Positions 33,785-40,547 of a stretch of DNA of 40,547 nt are shown here, in pieces (the stretch's first letter is position 1; every line of letters begins with the position of its first letter). The notes under the pieces are model-generated. The model worked only from the letters and a program-made list of their open reading frames with translations. It had not been told where the DNA came from and ran no database searches. This stretch comes from Oculatellaceae cyanobacterium Prado106. GTDB taxonomy: Bacteria > Cyanobacteriota > Cyanobacteriia > Elainellales > Elainellaceae. The stretch lies in NCBI GenBank assembly GCA_025454315.1, contig JALOOP010000127.1, positions 1 to 40,547 on the forward strand. The letters are read 5' to 3'. The translations under genes were made by a program, and so were the position numbers.

Positions 33785-34852
33785 TTGGAAAGGAGCAGGG
33801 ACTCCTCTCCTACGATCGGGGGCAAACTAAAACAGTTATTTTTCCGGGAGTGGCTTGTGCGTGACGTTGTGATGGTTCTGCTGGCAATTGTGACGCTGTT
33901 GGGGGCGATCGTCATCGGTCTAGAAGTAGGGTTGCGATCGCTCTTTGGGTTTGGGAAGCCGTTGCTGTATGTGGCTGATCCCCAGGTGGGGTATCTGTTG
34001 GCTCCGAATCAGAAGACGCGACGGTTTGGCAATCAAATTCTGATTAACCAGTATTCCATGCGAAGTGGGGCGATCGCACCGCAACCGACTCAGGGTACGT
34101 TTCGGGTTTTGCTGTTGGGGGATTCGATCGCCAATGGGGGCTGGTGGACGGATCAGCAGCAAACGATTTCGGCACTGTTGCAAAAGGCACTGCTGAGCGG
34201 ATTACAATCCAGTGACAGGAAAGCCAGCGACAGGAAATCCAGCGACAGGAAATCCAGCGTGACTTCCGAGGTCGAGGTGTTGAATGCTTCGGCGAATTCT
34301 TGGGGGCCGCGCAATGAGTTGGCGTATTTGCAGCGCTTTGGGAGCTTTGGGGCAAAGTGGATTGTGCTGTTGATTAACACGGACGATTTGTTTGCGACGG
34401 CTCCGACTTCAATTCCAGTAGGGCGCGATCGCAACTATCCAGATCATCGTCCAACTTCGGCGATCGTGGAAACCTGGAATCGATATCTGGTCAAACCGAA
34501 GCCGATTCCTGAGTTGGAAGCTTGGCAAAAAGAAGGGGGCGATCGGGTGGGGATTAATCTGGAGGCGATTCGTCAGATTCAAGCCTATGCGACGCAGCAT
34601 CAGACGCGGCTGCTGGTGGTGATGACACCGCTTTTGCGGGAGCTAGGCACGCCCGGTTCGCGGGATTATGAACAAAAGGCACGACAGCGACTGCAAGAGT
34701 TTACGCAACAAAGCAACATTACTTATCTGGATTTGTTGCCAATCTTGAACCAAACGAAGGATGCCAAATCTCTCTATCAAGACCACATCCACTTCAATCC
34801 CAAAGGGAATCAATTCATTACACAAAACCTCTTCAATTTCATCCAACCCTAG
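33785..34852 (+). CDS. Membrane-anchored SGNH/GDSL hydrolase-like protein
   Basis: A 355-residue protein with one N-terminal membrane helix (about 28-48, VVMVLLAIVTLLGAIVIGLE) and an extracytoplasmic SGNH domain. Block I is LLLGDSIANGG (110-119, nucleophile S114), a later Asn is in LNASANSWG, and the catalytic D..H is DHIHFNPKGN (about 333-342). Such proteins deacylate or acylate polysaccharides or lipids; the substrate is unknown. Residues 141-157 (SSDRKASDRKSSDRKSS) come from an in-frame 15-base triple repeat that inserts a charged loop. The start is TTG 33785 with TAAGGA ahead; the first ATG would fall inside the membrane helix. Confidence 0.8.
   Translation: MERSRDSSPTIGGKLKQLFFREWLVRDVVMVLLAIVTLLGAIVIGLEVGLRSLFGFGKPLLYVADPQVGYLLAPNQKTRRFGNQILINQYSMRSGAIAPQPTQGTFRVLLLGDSIANGGWWTDQQQTISALLQKALLSGLQSSDRKASDRKSSDRKSSVTSEVEVLNASANSWGPRNELAYLQRFGSFGAKWIVLLINTDDLFATAPTSIPVGRDRNYPDHRPTSAIVETWNRYLVKPKPIPELEAWQKEGGDRVGINLEAIRQIQAYATQHQTRLLVVMTPLLRELGTPGSRDYEQKARQRLQEFTQQSNITYLDLLPILNQTKDAKSLYQDHIHFNPKGNQFITQNLFNFIQP
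34206..34250. repeat. In-frame 15-base triple repeat inside the SGNH gene
   Basis: Three units resembling AATCCAGCGACAGGA (34206-34220, 34221-34235, 34236-34250) plus a partial fourth add a five-residue repeat (SDRKS) in a surface loop between catalytic blocks. Confidence 0.92.
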
Positions 34853-35066
34853 ACCACGGATCGATCCACCGATGCGTTACGCTCCGCTAACACATCCTAC
34901 GGTTCTACTACAAAATCTCGTTGATGATGACTGTTACAGTTCCATAATTAAGGCGTACTGTTATCGTCTTTTCATCCTACAGTGAAATCTTGTTGGTATT
35001 CATCAATTTACTTCGCTGATCTTCAGTGAACATGAATCGTAGTCGAAGCTTATTTCCTTTGAACGC

Positions 35067-36371
35067 ATGAAATCTGATCCTGTTTCACCCTCAGAGGCTC
35101 AGCCATTGGAGGCTCAGTATTTAGGCATTGATTTTGGTACTTCGGGGGCAAGGGCGATCGCCATTGATGCCAACCAGCAAATTAGAACAGAGGTGCATTT
35201 GCCGTTTCCGGTTCAAGCGCAAGTATCTTTGGCGGAACTTTGGCGAGAGACTTTGTTTCAGCTTTTGGGGGCGATTCCTTGGCGCGATCGCCAACAGATT
35301 CAGGCGATCGCCATCAACGGCACTTCTTCTACGGTTTTGCTGTGTGACGCGCAGGGGAAGGTGTTGGGTGAGCCGATGCTGTACAACGAGGATCGGGCGG
35401 CGTTTGCGTTGCAACGGGTGAGGGCGATCGCGCCGCCGAATCATACGGTGATCAGTGCGACCTCCAGTTTGACGAAGCTGATGGCTTGGGTTGAACAGAG
35501 AGATTTTACGGCAGTCAATCAGCCGATTTATTTTTTGCATCAGGCGGATTGGTTGGGGGCGTTGCTGCATGGGCAATTGGGGATCACGGATTATCACAAT
35601 GTGCTGAAGTTGGGATACGATGTGGGCGCATTGTGCTATCCGGATTGGTTGCAGTCGCTGACGATTCCGTTTCAACTGCCGCAAGTGGTGGCACCGGGGA
35701 CTGCGATCGCCCCGATTCTGCCCCATCTCAGCGAGACTTTTGGGTTTCCGGTGACCTGCGAGATTTGTGCGGGGACGACGGATAGTATTGCGGCGTTTTT
35801 GGCGAGTCAGGTGCAGCAGGCGGGGGAGGCGGTAACTTCTTTGGGGTCTACGCTGGTGCTGAAGTTGTTGAGTCAGACGCGGGTGGATGATGGGCGCTCT
35901 GGGATTTATAGCCATCGTTGGGGCGATCGGTGGCTGGTGGGAGGAGCTTCTAATACGGGTGGGGCGGTGCTGAAGCAGTTTTTTAGCAGTGAGGAATTAG
36001 AAACGCTCAGTGCCCAGATCGATCCCCAGCAGGATAGTGGACTCGATTATTATCCTTTGCTGAAACCGGGGGAACGCTTTCCGATTAATGATCCCAGTTT
36101 GGCTCCTCGGTTGATGCCGCGTCCCGATCGTCCGGTTGATTTTTTGCAGGGTTTGTTGGAGGGGTTGGCGCGGTTTGTGGCGTTGGGGTATCAGCGGTTG
36201 CTGGAGTTGGGGGCGACGCGGTTGAGTCAGGTGTATACGGCGGGTGGGGGGGCGCGGAATGGGGTTTGGGGGGAGATGCGATCGCGCTATTTGGGGGTGC
36301 CTGTTTTGGGGGCGCAGCAGACTGAGGCGGCGTTTGGGAGTGCGCTGTTGGCGATGAAGCGTGGGCTTTGA
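35067..36371 (+). CDS. FGGY-family carbohydrate kinase, probable D-ribulose kinase
   Basis: A 434-residue sugar kinase with two actin-like domains. GIDFGTSGARA (20-30) carries the phosphate-loop Asp22 and Thr25; INGTSSTVLL and LYNEDRA follow. The catalytic base is probably Asp239 in CAGTTDSIAAF. The adenosine motif is TAGGGARNGVW near residue 391. It is shorter than xylulose or glycerol kinases (about 500) and resembles the cyanobacterial/plastid group characterised as D-ribulose kinases (the Synechococcus elongatus protein called SePSK). The likely reaction is D-ribulose to ribulose 5-phosphate, a salvage route into the Calvin cycle. It is monocistronic. Confidence 0.87.
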   Translation: MKSDPVSPSEAQPLEAQYLGIDFGTSGARAIAIDANQQIRTEVHLPFPVQAQVSLAELWRETLFQLLGAIPWRDRQQIQAIAINGTSSTVLLCDAQGKVLGEPMLYNEDRAAFALQRVRAIAPPNHTVISATSSLTKLMAWVEQRDFTAVNQPIYFLHQADWLGALLHGQLGITDYHNVLKLGYDVGALCYPDWLQSLTIPFQLPQVVAPGTAIAPILPHLSETFGFPVTCEICAGTTDSIAAFLASQVQQAGEAVTSLGSTLVLKLLSQTRVDDGRSGIYSHRWGDRWLVGGASNTGGAVLKQFFSSEELETLSAQIDPQQDSGLDYYPLLKPGERFPINDPSLAPRLMPRPDRPVDFLQGLLEGLARFVALGYQRLLELGATRLSQVYTAGGGARNGVWGEMRSRYLGVPVLGAQQTEAAFGSALLAMKRGL

Positions 36372-36723
36372 GATGGGGATGGAGGGTTGGGGATGGGCTG
36401 AGGGGTTGGATTTGAACCGCAGAGACGCAGAGACGCAGAGGGAGGGAGATGTGGGGGAGTTTTTTTACTTGGGAGGAGGGGGGATTTGGGGATGGGGGGG
36501 GGCGATCGCTTAGAATCTAGCGTAGGTATTGGGGGGCTTTTGGCGGTTTTCCTCAAGGATTGGTCGGTTTTTAATACTTAGAGAGCCATGAAATTGCTGC
36601 GGGAATCTTGATGTATCGGTTCTTGCGCTAATGGGCGATCGGCTATCCTCCCTAAAAGGGGATTCCCTTCCGGGGGGCAACTTGACACAATAAAGGAGCA
36701 AACGAGCGAGAGAGCACAAAACC
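36372..36723. other. Gap with one CGCAGAGACG repeat copy
   Basis: It holds the same-strand copy of the 29-base AACCGCAGAGACGCAGAG element (36415-36443) and G-rich sequence with a HIP1 site. No gene is seen. The promoter of the YkvA-like gene should lie near 36620-36700 but cannot be marked reliably. Confidence 0.7.
36415..36443 (+). repeat. Copy of the AACCGCAGAGACGCAGAG repeat
   Basis: Identical over the core to 12344-12372 and 12437-12465 and to the reverse copy at 24255-24283. Confidence 0.92.
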
Positions 36724-37032
36724 ATGAAACTTTTCGGCGCTGAATCCATCTACGACTGGTACCGTCAAATCATTCGCAATCCCAAGTATCGCTGGTGGGT
36801 GATTGTGGGCAGCTTGGCCTATATTCTTAGCCCCTTTGATATTGCACCTGATTTTCTGCCGATCGTGGGACAAATTGATGATGTCCTGATTCTGACCCTG
36901 CTGGTTTCTGAAGTTTCGCAGGTGCTGATCGAGCGGGTCAAAACGATGAAAGGGAATCAATCTGCCCAAGAGGCATCGGTTGAAGATAAAACGGTGAATC
37001 CCGTGGATGTGAATGCGGTTCAGGTTGATTAG
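36724..37032 (+). CDS. YkvA/DUF1232 family membrane protein
   Basis: A 102-residue protein with the DUF1232 core YILSPFDIAPDFLPIVGQIDDV (in the family: YllsPiDliPdfiP.lG..DD), which sits in or on the membrane as two hydrophobic segments (about 25-38 and 55-68). The C-terminal 30 residues are polar. The family is widespread and its function is unknown. ATG 36724 is the first start. An intrinsic terminator lies about 180 bases beyond the stop. Confidence 0.87.
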   Translation: MKLFGAESIYDWYRQIIRNPKYRWWVIVGSLAYILSPFDIAPDFLPIVGQIDDVLILTLLVSEVSQVLIERVKTMKGNQSAQEASVEDKTVNPVDVNAVQVD

Positions 37033-37215
37033 TCGTGTCTTGTGCGTAGGGTGTAACGTAGCAAAACACTCGCTGAGAGCGTTTCACCCTTAAGGTTTTG
37101 AGAACTAGAAATCCTGATGTGCTGGGTTTTGTTGTGAGTCCAGCGAACGGTTCCAAGGATAGGTTTTGGATCGAATTTGGATCAAATTAAGGTTTTGGAT
37201 GAGATAAGGATGATG

Positions 37216-37263
37216 ACGGTTTGGGAAAGTCGCAGGTTGTGCGGCTCTGCCAAACCGTTTTTT
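37216..37263 (+). terminator. Intrinsic terminator
   Basis: ACGGTTTGG (37216-37224) pairs with CCAAACCGT (37250-37258), followed by a run of six T. It is downstream of the YkvA-like gene and 17 bases before the stop of the - strand ABM gene. Confidence 0.85.
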
Positions 37264-37280
37264 GTGGGAACTAGGGACAA

Positions 37281-37631
37281 TTAAGGGGATTCGGCGGAGT
37301 CTGCTTTGCTGGGTGGGTCGATGTTGCAGACCAATTCGTAGAGGCCAGTTGTGGGGGGTGCGGCGAAGAGGGGAGCCATTTTTTTCATGAGTTGTTCGTG
37401 GGTGGCGGTGTGGGTGCCTTCTTCCATGTCGGCGGCATCGTCCCAGAAGATGATGGAAATGCCGCGATCGCTCCCCGGTTCTCGCAATAGAAAGGTTCCT
37501 TGAAAGCCTTCGCCGTAGGTGGCTACAGCCTGCTCATAAAGCTCTTGGGCGGCTTCAAATTTGCCGGACTTAAACTCTCCAATGGCAACATAGGCCACCG
37601 TCCGCTTGAGAAAATCTTGAAATTCTGACAT
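37281..37631 (-). CDS. ABM-fold (dimeric alpha-beta barrel) protein
   Basis: A 116-residue protein of ferredoxin-like beta-alpha-beta pattern, similar to antibiotic-biosynthesis monooxygenase (ABM) domains: FKSGKFEAAQELYEQAVATY, then GFQGTFLLREPG, ISIIFWDDAADME, and a final ELVCNID strand. These small proteins dimerise, and some are heme- or quinone-related monooxygenases. No catalytic Asn/Trp set is evident here, so the activity is open. ATG 37631 is good, with GGAGG ahead (CTCCC on the + strand). Confidence 0.75.
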   Translation of the reverse strand: MSEFQDFLKRTVAYVAIGEFKSGKFEAAQELYEQAVATYGEGFQGTFLLREPGSDRGISIIFWDDAADMEEGTHTATHEQLMKKMAPLFAAPPTTGLYELVCNIDPPSKADSAESP

Positions 37632-37757
37632 GCGTTAATCCTCCCAGATACTCCCAGACTCGCCGATGCAGTCTGACGTAGATTGGCTTAAATTTGGGAT
37701 TTTAGTGTATCTCGGAATGGGCGATCGGGTGGGGGTTCTTTAGGTATTCCTCAGTAT

Positions 37758-37813
37758 TGGGGAGGGGAAGGATTGGAAGGGGAAAGGGGAAGGGGAAAAG
37801 GGGAAAGGGGGGG
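37758..37813. repeat. GGGGAAA array (left half of inverted pair)
   Basis: About seven units, in the 353-base gap between the ABM and phosphoribosyltransferase genes. The complement is at 37942-37985, and the segment between contains 13-base duplications. Confidence 0.92.
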
Positions 37814-37865
37814 CGTTGAATTCATGGGGAAAGGAATCGCAGAGAAGTTCCTATGTTCCCCTCCC

Positions 37866-37904
37866 GGATCAATCTAATGGATCAATCCAGTAAATCAATC
37901 CAGT
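37866..37904. repeat. Three 13-base tandem units
   Basis: GGATCAATCTAAT, GGATCAATCCAGT and AAATCAATCCAGT in tandem, followed by decayed copies to about 37930. They lie inside the bracket formed by the arrays at 37758 and 37942. Confidence 0.88.
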
Positions 37905-37941
37905 GGCTCAATTGGATCAATTCAATGAATCCTTCCAAGAT

Positions 37942-37985
37942 ACCCCTTCCCCTTTCCCCTTTCCCCTTTCGCCCCCCTCCCCCCT
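37942..37985. repeat. TTTCCCC array (right half of inverted pair)
   Basis: About five TTTCCCC units. It reaches the stop of the phosphoribosyltransferase gene, so it would lie in that gene's 3' end. Confidence 0.92.
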
Positions 37986-38635
37986 CAAGAAACCTGAGTC
38001 GTCTGTCGCAGCAACCGCTGCACTTCCCGGTCTGAGGTTTGGGAGAAATCGACGTACCACATGCCGATGGATTGGAGGGGTTCGGGCATCATCAGGCAGA
38101 TGATTTGGTTGACCATTTTGCGGAGGGAGAGGCAGGCGGATTCGGCGGCGACGGGGACGGCGACGAGGATGGCTTTGGGGTTTTGGCGGCGGAGGGTGAC
38201 GATCGCCGCTCTCAGGGTGGAACTGGTGGCGATGCCGTCGTCTACGAGGATGATAGTTTTGCCTTCGACATTAAGGAGGTTGCGATCGCCTCGGTAGGCG
38301 CGATCGCGACGTTCTAGCTCACGTTTTTCGGCGGCAGCGACGCGCATGACGGCTCCGCGTGAGATGTTGAGGGCGCGGATGATCTCGTGGTTGAGTACCA
38401 TGACACCACCGGGGGCGATCGCACCCATGGCCAACTCAGGCTGTCCCGGAACGCCCAATTTTCTCACCAGGCAAATATCCATCGGCAGGTTCAGGGCTTG
38501 GGCAATTTCGTAGGCGATCGGAACGCCGCCTCGAGGCAAGCCGAGAACACAGACATCAGGCTGATTGACATACTCGGTCAACCGGAGTGCCAGAAGTTTT
38601 CCAGCCTCGGTGCGATCGTGAAATCGTTGTTTCAT
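37985..38635 (-). CDS. Phosphoribosyltransferase family protein
   Basis: A 216-residue type I phosphoribosyltransferase-fold protein. The PRPP loop is ILVDDGIATSSTL, with the VLGLPRGGVPIAYEIAQAL segment near the N-terminus and the flexible hood region LVRKLGVPGQPELAMGAI in between. This group ('predicted phosphoribosyltransferase', ComF-like) is often fused to or near esterase-type domains; the base substrate is unknown. I start at ATG 38635, where AGGAGGG lies just before; the longer frame runs through the GGATGGGT array. The stop overlaps the TTTCCCC array. Confidence 0.88.
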   Translation of the reverse strand: MKQRFHDRTEAGKLLALRLTEYVNQPDVCVLGLPRGGVPIAYEIAQALNLPMDICLVRKLGVPGQPELAMGAIAPGGVMVLNHEIIRALNISRGAVMRVAAAEKRELERRDRAYRGDRNLLNVEGKTIILVDDGIATSSTLRAAIVTLRRQNPKAILVAVPVAAESACLSLRKMVNQIICLMMPEPLQSIGMWYVDFSQTSDREVQRLLRQTTQVS

Positions 38636-38672
38636 CGAACTCGCCCTCCTGTGTGAGTGGTTGAGGAGTGGA

Positions 38673-38736
38673 CGGGGAAAGGGGTGGATGATTAGATGGG
38701 TGGATGAGTAGATGGGTGGATGAGTAGATGGGTAAA
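38673..38736. repeat. 16-base array AGTAGATGGGTGGATG
   Basis: About three units of a 16-base higher-order repeat built from GGATGGGT variants, upstream of the phosphoribosyltransferase start. Confidence 0.9.
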
Positions 38737-38994
38737 GATTTCTACTCATCGCTTTATTAACAGATCAGCTTTTTTTCCTGTTTTTCTTGGATTCAGGTTT
38801 TGAGGAATTTTGGGGCAAAGTGGTCTGGATTCACTCCTGTGACATGATCTGGACGCTGATCCGGCAACCTATCAAAACCTCGTAATCACTGTTCTAATTA
38901 CGAGTGCGTAAAATAACCCGACCTATCCTTATTGTTCATCCTAACGCTTCATTCTGGAAAATCGGCTTTTTCTTTCTTTTTCAACAAGAATTTG

Positions 38995-39034
38995 GGAGAG
39001 AGGCGAAAGGCGAAAGGGAAAAGGCGAAAGGGAA
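38995..39034. repeat. GGCGAAA/GGGAAAA array (left half of inverted pair)
   Basis: Five units. The complement is at 39264-39301, 229 bases away. Confidence 0.9.
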
Positions 39035-39263
39035 ATCTTGGACTGCTTTATAAAATTCTCTGGAGCCGAATCGTGAACGGAAACGGTAAACCTGCCGTAA
39101 AGCCTTCCATGATTCAATGTCGTTTTTCAGTGGCATCGAAATATTGCAATTAGGATTAAACCCTTTAGCAGACAGCCGTCTAAATCCACCAACTGTAGGA
39201 GAAGATCGGCGCGTTATTTCGGCGTTATTTCAACGTCTATGTTCCAGTGCTTCTTACAGTGTC

Positions 39264-39301
39264 ACCCTTTCGCCTTTTCCCTTTCCCCTTTCCCCTTCCC
39301 T
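39264..39301. repeat. TTTCCCC array (right half of inverted pair)
   Basis: Five units, the reverse complement of 38995-39034. It ends 88 bases before the SLH gene start. Confidence 0.9.
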
Positions 39302-39389
39302 GAAATAACCCTCATGGGGAAGTGTCTAAACAGAGACTCTTCTTCAAGATAGAAGGAACGATGTCAAGTCACCCAAAGGAATCATCATC

Positions 39390-40229
39390 ATGCCTTCTAC
39401 CGCAACATTAGTGACAAAGCCTGAGCTTCAGTTTGGCGCGCAAGGTGCAGAGGTGAGAGAGTTGCAAACGCTGCTCAATCGCCGACTTCAAAATTTGTAT
39501 CCGGCCATTCCTGTGGATGGAGGGTTTGGTATGGGCACTGAGAATGCTGTGATCGCCTACCAGGAAATGTTTTGTTTGCCGCAAACGGGAATTGCGGGGC
39601 GCTGGACTTGGAACTCGCTGCTGCAAACCAGTCTGGATGACATTGTGGGACATTGGGCGGTTAATTATATTTTGCAGTTGTTTAATGCAGAGGTGGTGGA
39701 TGGGGATGATGTGGGCAAATTTAACCCTGATGCGCCAATTAGTCGGGCGCAGTTTGCGGCGATGTTGGTGAAGGGGTTTGCGCCGCTGCCGTTGGTGCGA
39801 CCGGGGAAGGAGTTTCCGGATGTGCCTCGAAATTTTTGGGGTCATGAGTCGATTCAGACGGCTTATCGGGCTGGGTTGCTGTCGGGTTACGATGATGGCA
39901 CCTTTAAGCCGGGGCTGAGTCTTTTGCGACAGGATGCGGTGATTGCGATCGCCAACCCTCTGGGCAAACCCGCCGCAACTCGGGATTTGAGCCTATATGA
40001 CGATCGCGCTTCAATTAGCGACTACGCGGTAGCTGGGGTAGTGGCGGCGACTTCTCACCGAATTGTGGTGAATTTTCCGGGGCGATCGCTGCTCACCCCC
40101 AAAAAAGCCGCCACCCGTGCAGAAGTCGCGGCTTTTTTAGCACGGGCTAGAACGGTTTACTGGCAGAGCGGCAAGACGCTCAACTTCCGTGTCTCTCGGC
40201 AGCCGATGCCTTCTGCGTTTGTGGTTTAG
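39390..40229 (+). CDS. Peptidoglycan-binding and S-layer homology (SLH) domain protein
   Basis: A 279-residue protein with an N-terminal PG_binding_1 domain (about 12-75: GAQGAEVRELQTLLN, PVDGGFGMGTENAVIAYQ) followed by three SLH motifs (about 82-130, 141-190 and 200-255). Key pieces are IVGHWAVNYI, FNPDAPISRAQFAAMLVK, FPDVPRNFWGHESI and YDDGTFKPG. Both domain types bind cell-wall polymers, so the protein should sit in the wall. Yet no signal peptide is visible at the N-terminus (MPSTATLVTKPELQF). Either export is non-classical or the protein stays inside. ATG 39390 follows AAAGGA by about 11 bases, and no better start exists. Confidence 0.87.
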   Translation: MPSTATLVTKPELQFGAQGAEVRELQTLLNRRLQNLYPAIPVDGGFGMGTENAVIAYQEMFCLPQTGIAGRWTWNSLLQTSLDDIVGHWAVNYILQLFNAEVVDGDDVGKFNPDAPISRAQFAAMLVKGFAPLPLVRPGKEFPDVPRNFWGHESIQTAYRAGLLSGYDDGTFKPGLSLLRQDAVIAIANPLGKPAATRDLSLYDDRASISDYAVAGVVAATSHRIVVNFPGRSLLTPKKAATRAEVAAFLARARTVYWQSGKTLNFRVSRQPMPSAFVV

Positions 40230-40241
40230 CGATCTGGAGTG

Positions 40242-40292
40242 AAGGGCGAAAGGTAAGAAGGCGAAAGGGGAAAGGGGAAGGGGGAAAGGGGG
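40242..40292. repeat. GGGGAAA array (left half of inverted pair)
   Basis: About six units shortly after the SLH gene. The complement is at 40393-40429, 100 bases away. Confidence 0.9.
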
Positions 40293-40392
40293 TTCATGGA
40301 AACAATCTTGGGATTTCGTTGAAAGAATATTGCTGTCAATGTTCTTCAAAATTCTTAGAAATCTCCAAGAACTCTATGGCTCCCTCCGTGCG

Positions 40393-40429
40393 CTCCCTTT
40401 CCCCTTTTCCCTTTCCCCTTTCCCCCTCT
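40393..40429. repeat. TTTCCCC array (right half of inverted pair)
   Basis: Five units, ending 4 bases before the stop of the partial gene at the right edge. Confidence 0.9.
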
Positions 40430-40433
40430 CCGA

Positions 40434-40547
40434 CTAAAGCCCTGCACTAAAACCGAGGGTCATGCCTGCGAGGAGGATGAAGCCGATCCAGACATTTTGC
40501 TGGAAGATTTGGCCGTAGAGTGTGGGTTTGGGGGAGGGTGTGCGGAG
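40434..40547 (-). CDS. 3' end of a small membrane protein (partial)
   Basis: Read on the - strand, an open frame from the window edge to a TAG at 40434 gives 37 residues: a proline-rich stretch, LYGQIFQQNV, then a C-terminal membrane helix WIGFILLAGMTLGFSAGL. The 5' part lies outside the window. It looks like the end of a small membrane protein; I do not recognise the family. Being open to the edge with a plausible helix and normal codon use supports it, but the piece is short. Confidence 0.55.
   Translation of the reverse strand, partial: LRTPSPKPTLYGQIFQQNVWIGFILLAGMTLGFSAGL

Larger units (their letters stand above)
38636..39389. other. 754-base gap with three repeat arrays
   Basis: It holds the GGATGGGT-type array at 38673-38736 and an inverted pair of GGGAAAG-type arrays (38995-39034 and 39264-39301) around 229 bases of unremarkable sequence. 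The promoters of the divergent genes on each side must lie here. No gene is supported; the short open frames cross the arrays. Confidence 0.6.

Overview
The window is chromosomal DNA of a cyanobacterium. It carries photosystem genes (psaK and the tiny photosystem II gene psb30/ycf12), a FurA-type regulator, a cyAbrB-type regulator, a protein with a KaiB-like domain, a DesC-like desaturase, a cobalamin (cobL-type) enzyme, and very many copies of the cyanobacterial palindrome GCGATCGC. Short tandem repeats in almost every gap suggest a filamentous lineage, but that is inference. I see no prophage, CRISPR array, rRNA, tRNA or intact insertion sequence.

Layout. 1-5.9 kb: fatty acid desaturase (-), PLP-dependent methionine gamma-lyase family protein (+), TPR protein (+), LOG-family protein (+), 70-residue protein (-). 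6.1-12.2 kb: glyoxalase II (+), exonuclease III and CDF metal transporter (- pair), riboflavin synthase (-) divergent from fur (+), KaiB-domain protein (-). 12.5-20.8 kb: RTX-repeat protein (-), psaK (+), site-2 protease with CBS domains (+), SixA phosphatase (-), exported methyltransferase-fold protein (+), ferredoxin (+), N-acetylmuramoyl-L-alanine amidase (+). 20.9-25.2 kb: secreted small protein (-), prs (-), psb30 (-), YkgJ-like Cys-cluster protein (+), and a tandem pair of half-size GDT1/UPF0016 transporters (+). 25.4-32.5 kb: DUF72 protein (-), EamA permease (+), GIY-YIG protein (-) divergent from a DUF3349-like protein (+), a 1.3-kb stretch with no intact gene, cyAbrB (+), CPBP protease (+), cobL (-). 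32.9-40.5 kb: tatA (+), a 46-residue membrane protein (-), SGNH hydrolase (+), FGGY sugar kinase (+), YkvA-like protein (+), ABM-fold protein (-), phosphoribosyltransferase (-), peptidoglycan-binding/SLH protein (+), and the 3' end of a further - strand gene.

Most genes stand alone and are housekeeping. The few plausible operons are CDF transporter + xth and the two half-transporters. Several genes end in clear intrinsic terminators.

The most striking signal lies between the genes. First, short-unit arrays (GGGGAAA, GGGGAGT, GGATGGGT) occur repeatedly as inverted pairs: a G-rich array, 70-340 bases of unrelated sequence, then the complementary C-rich array. I count eight such brackets. Second, there is a separate class of degenerate tandem duplications with a period of 13-17 (mostly 14-15) bases and no shared sequence; it occurs in at least a dozen gaps and, in frame, inside two genes. 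Third, two distant terminators share the same half-stems and loop flanks (GAGGGACACTA ... AGCATCCCTC).
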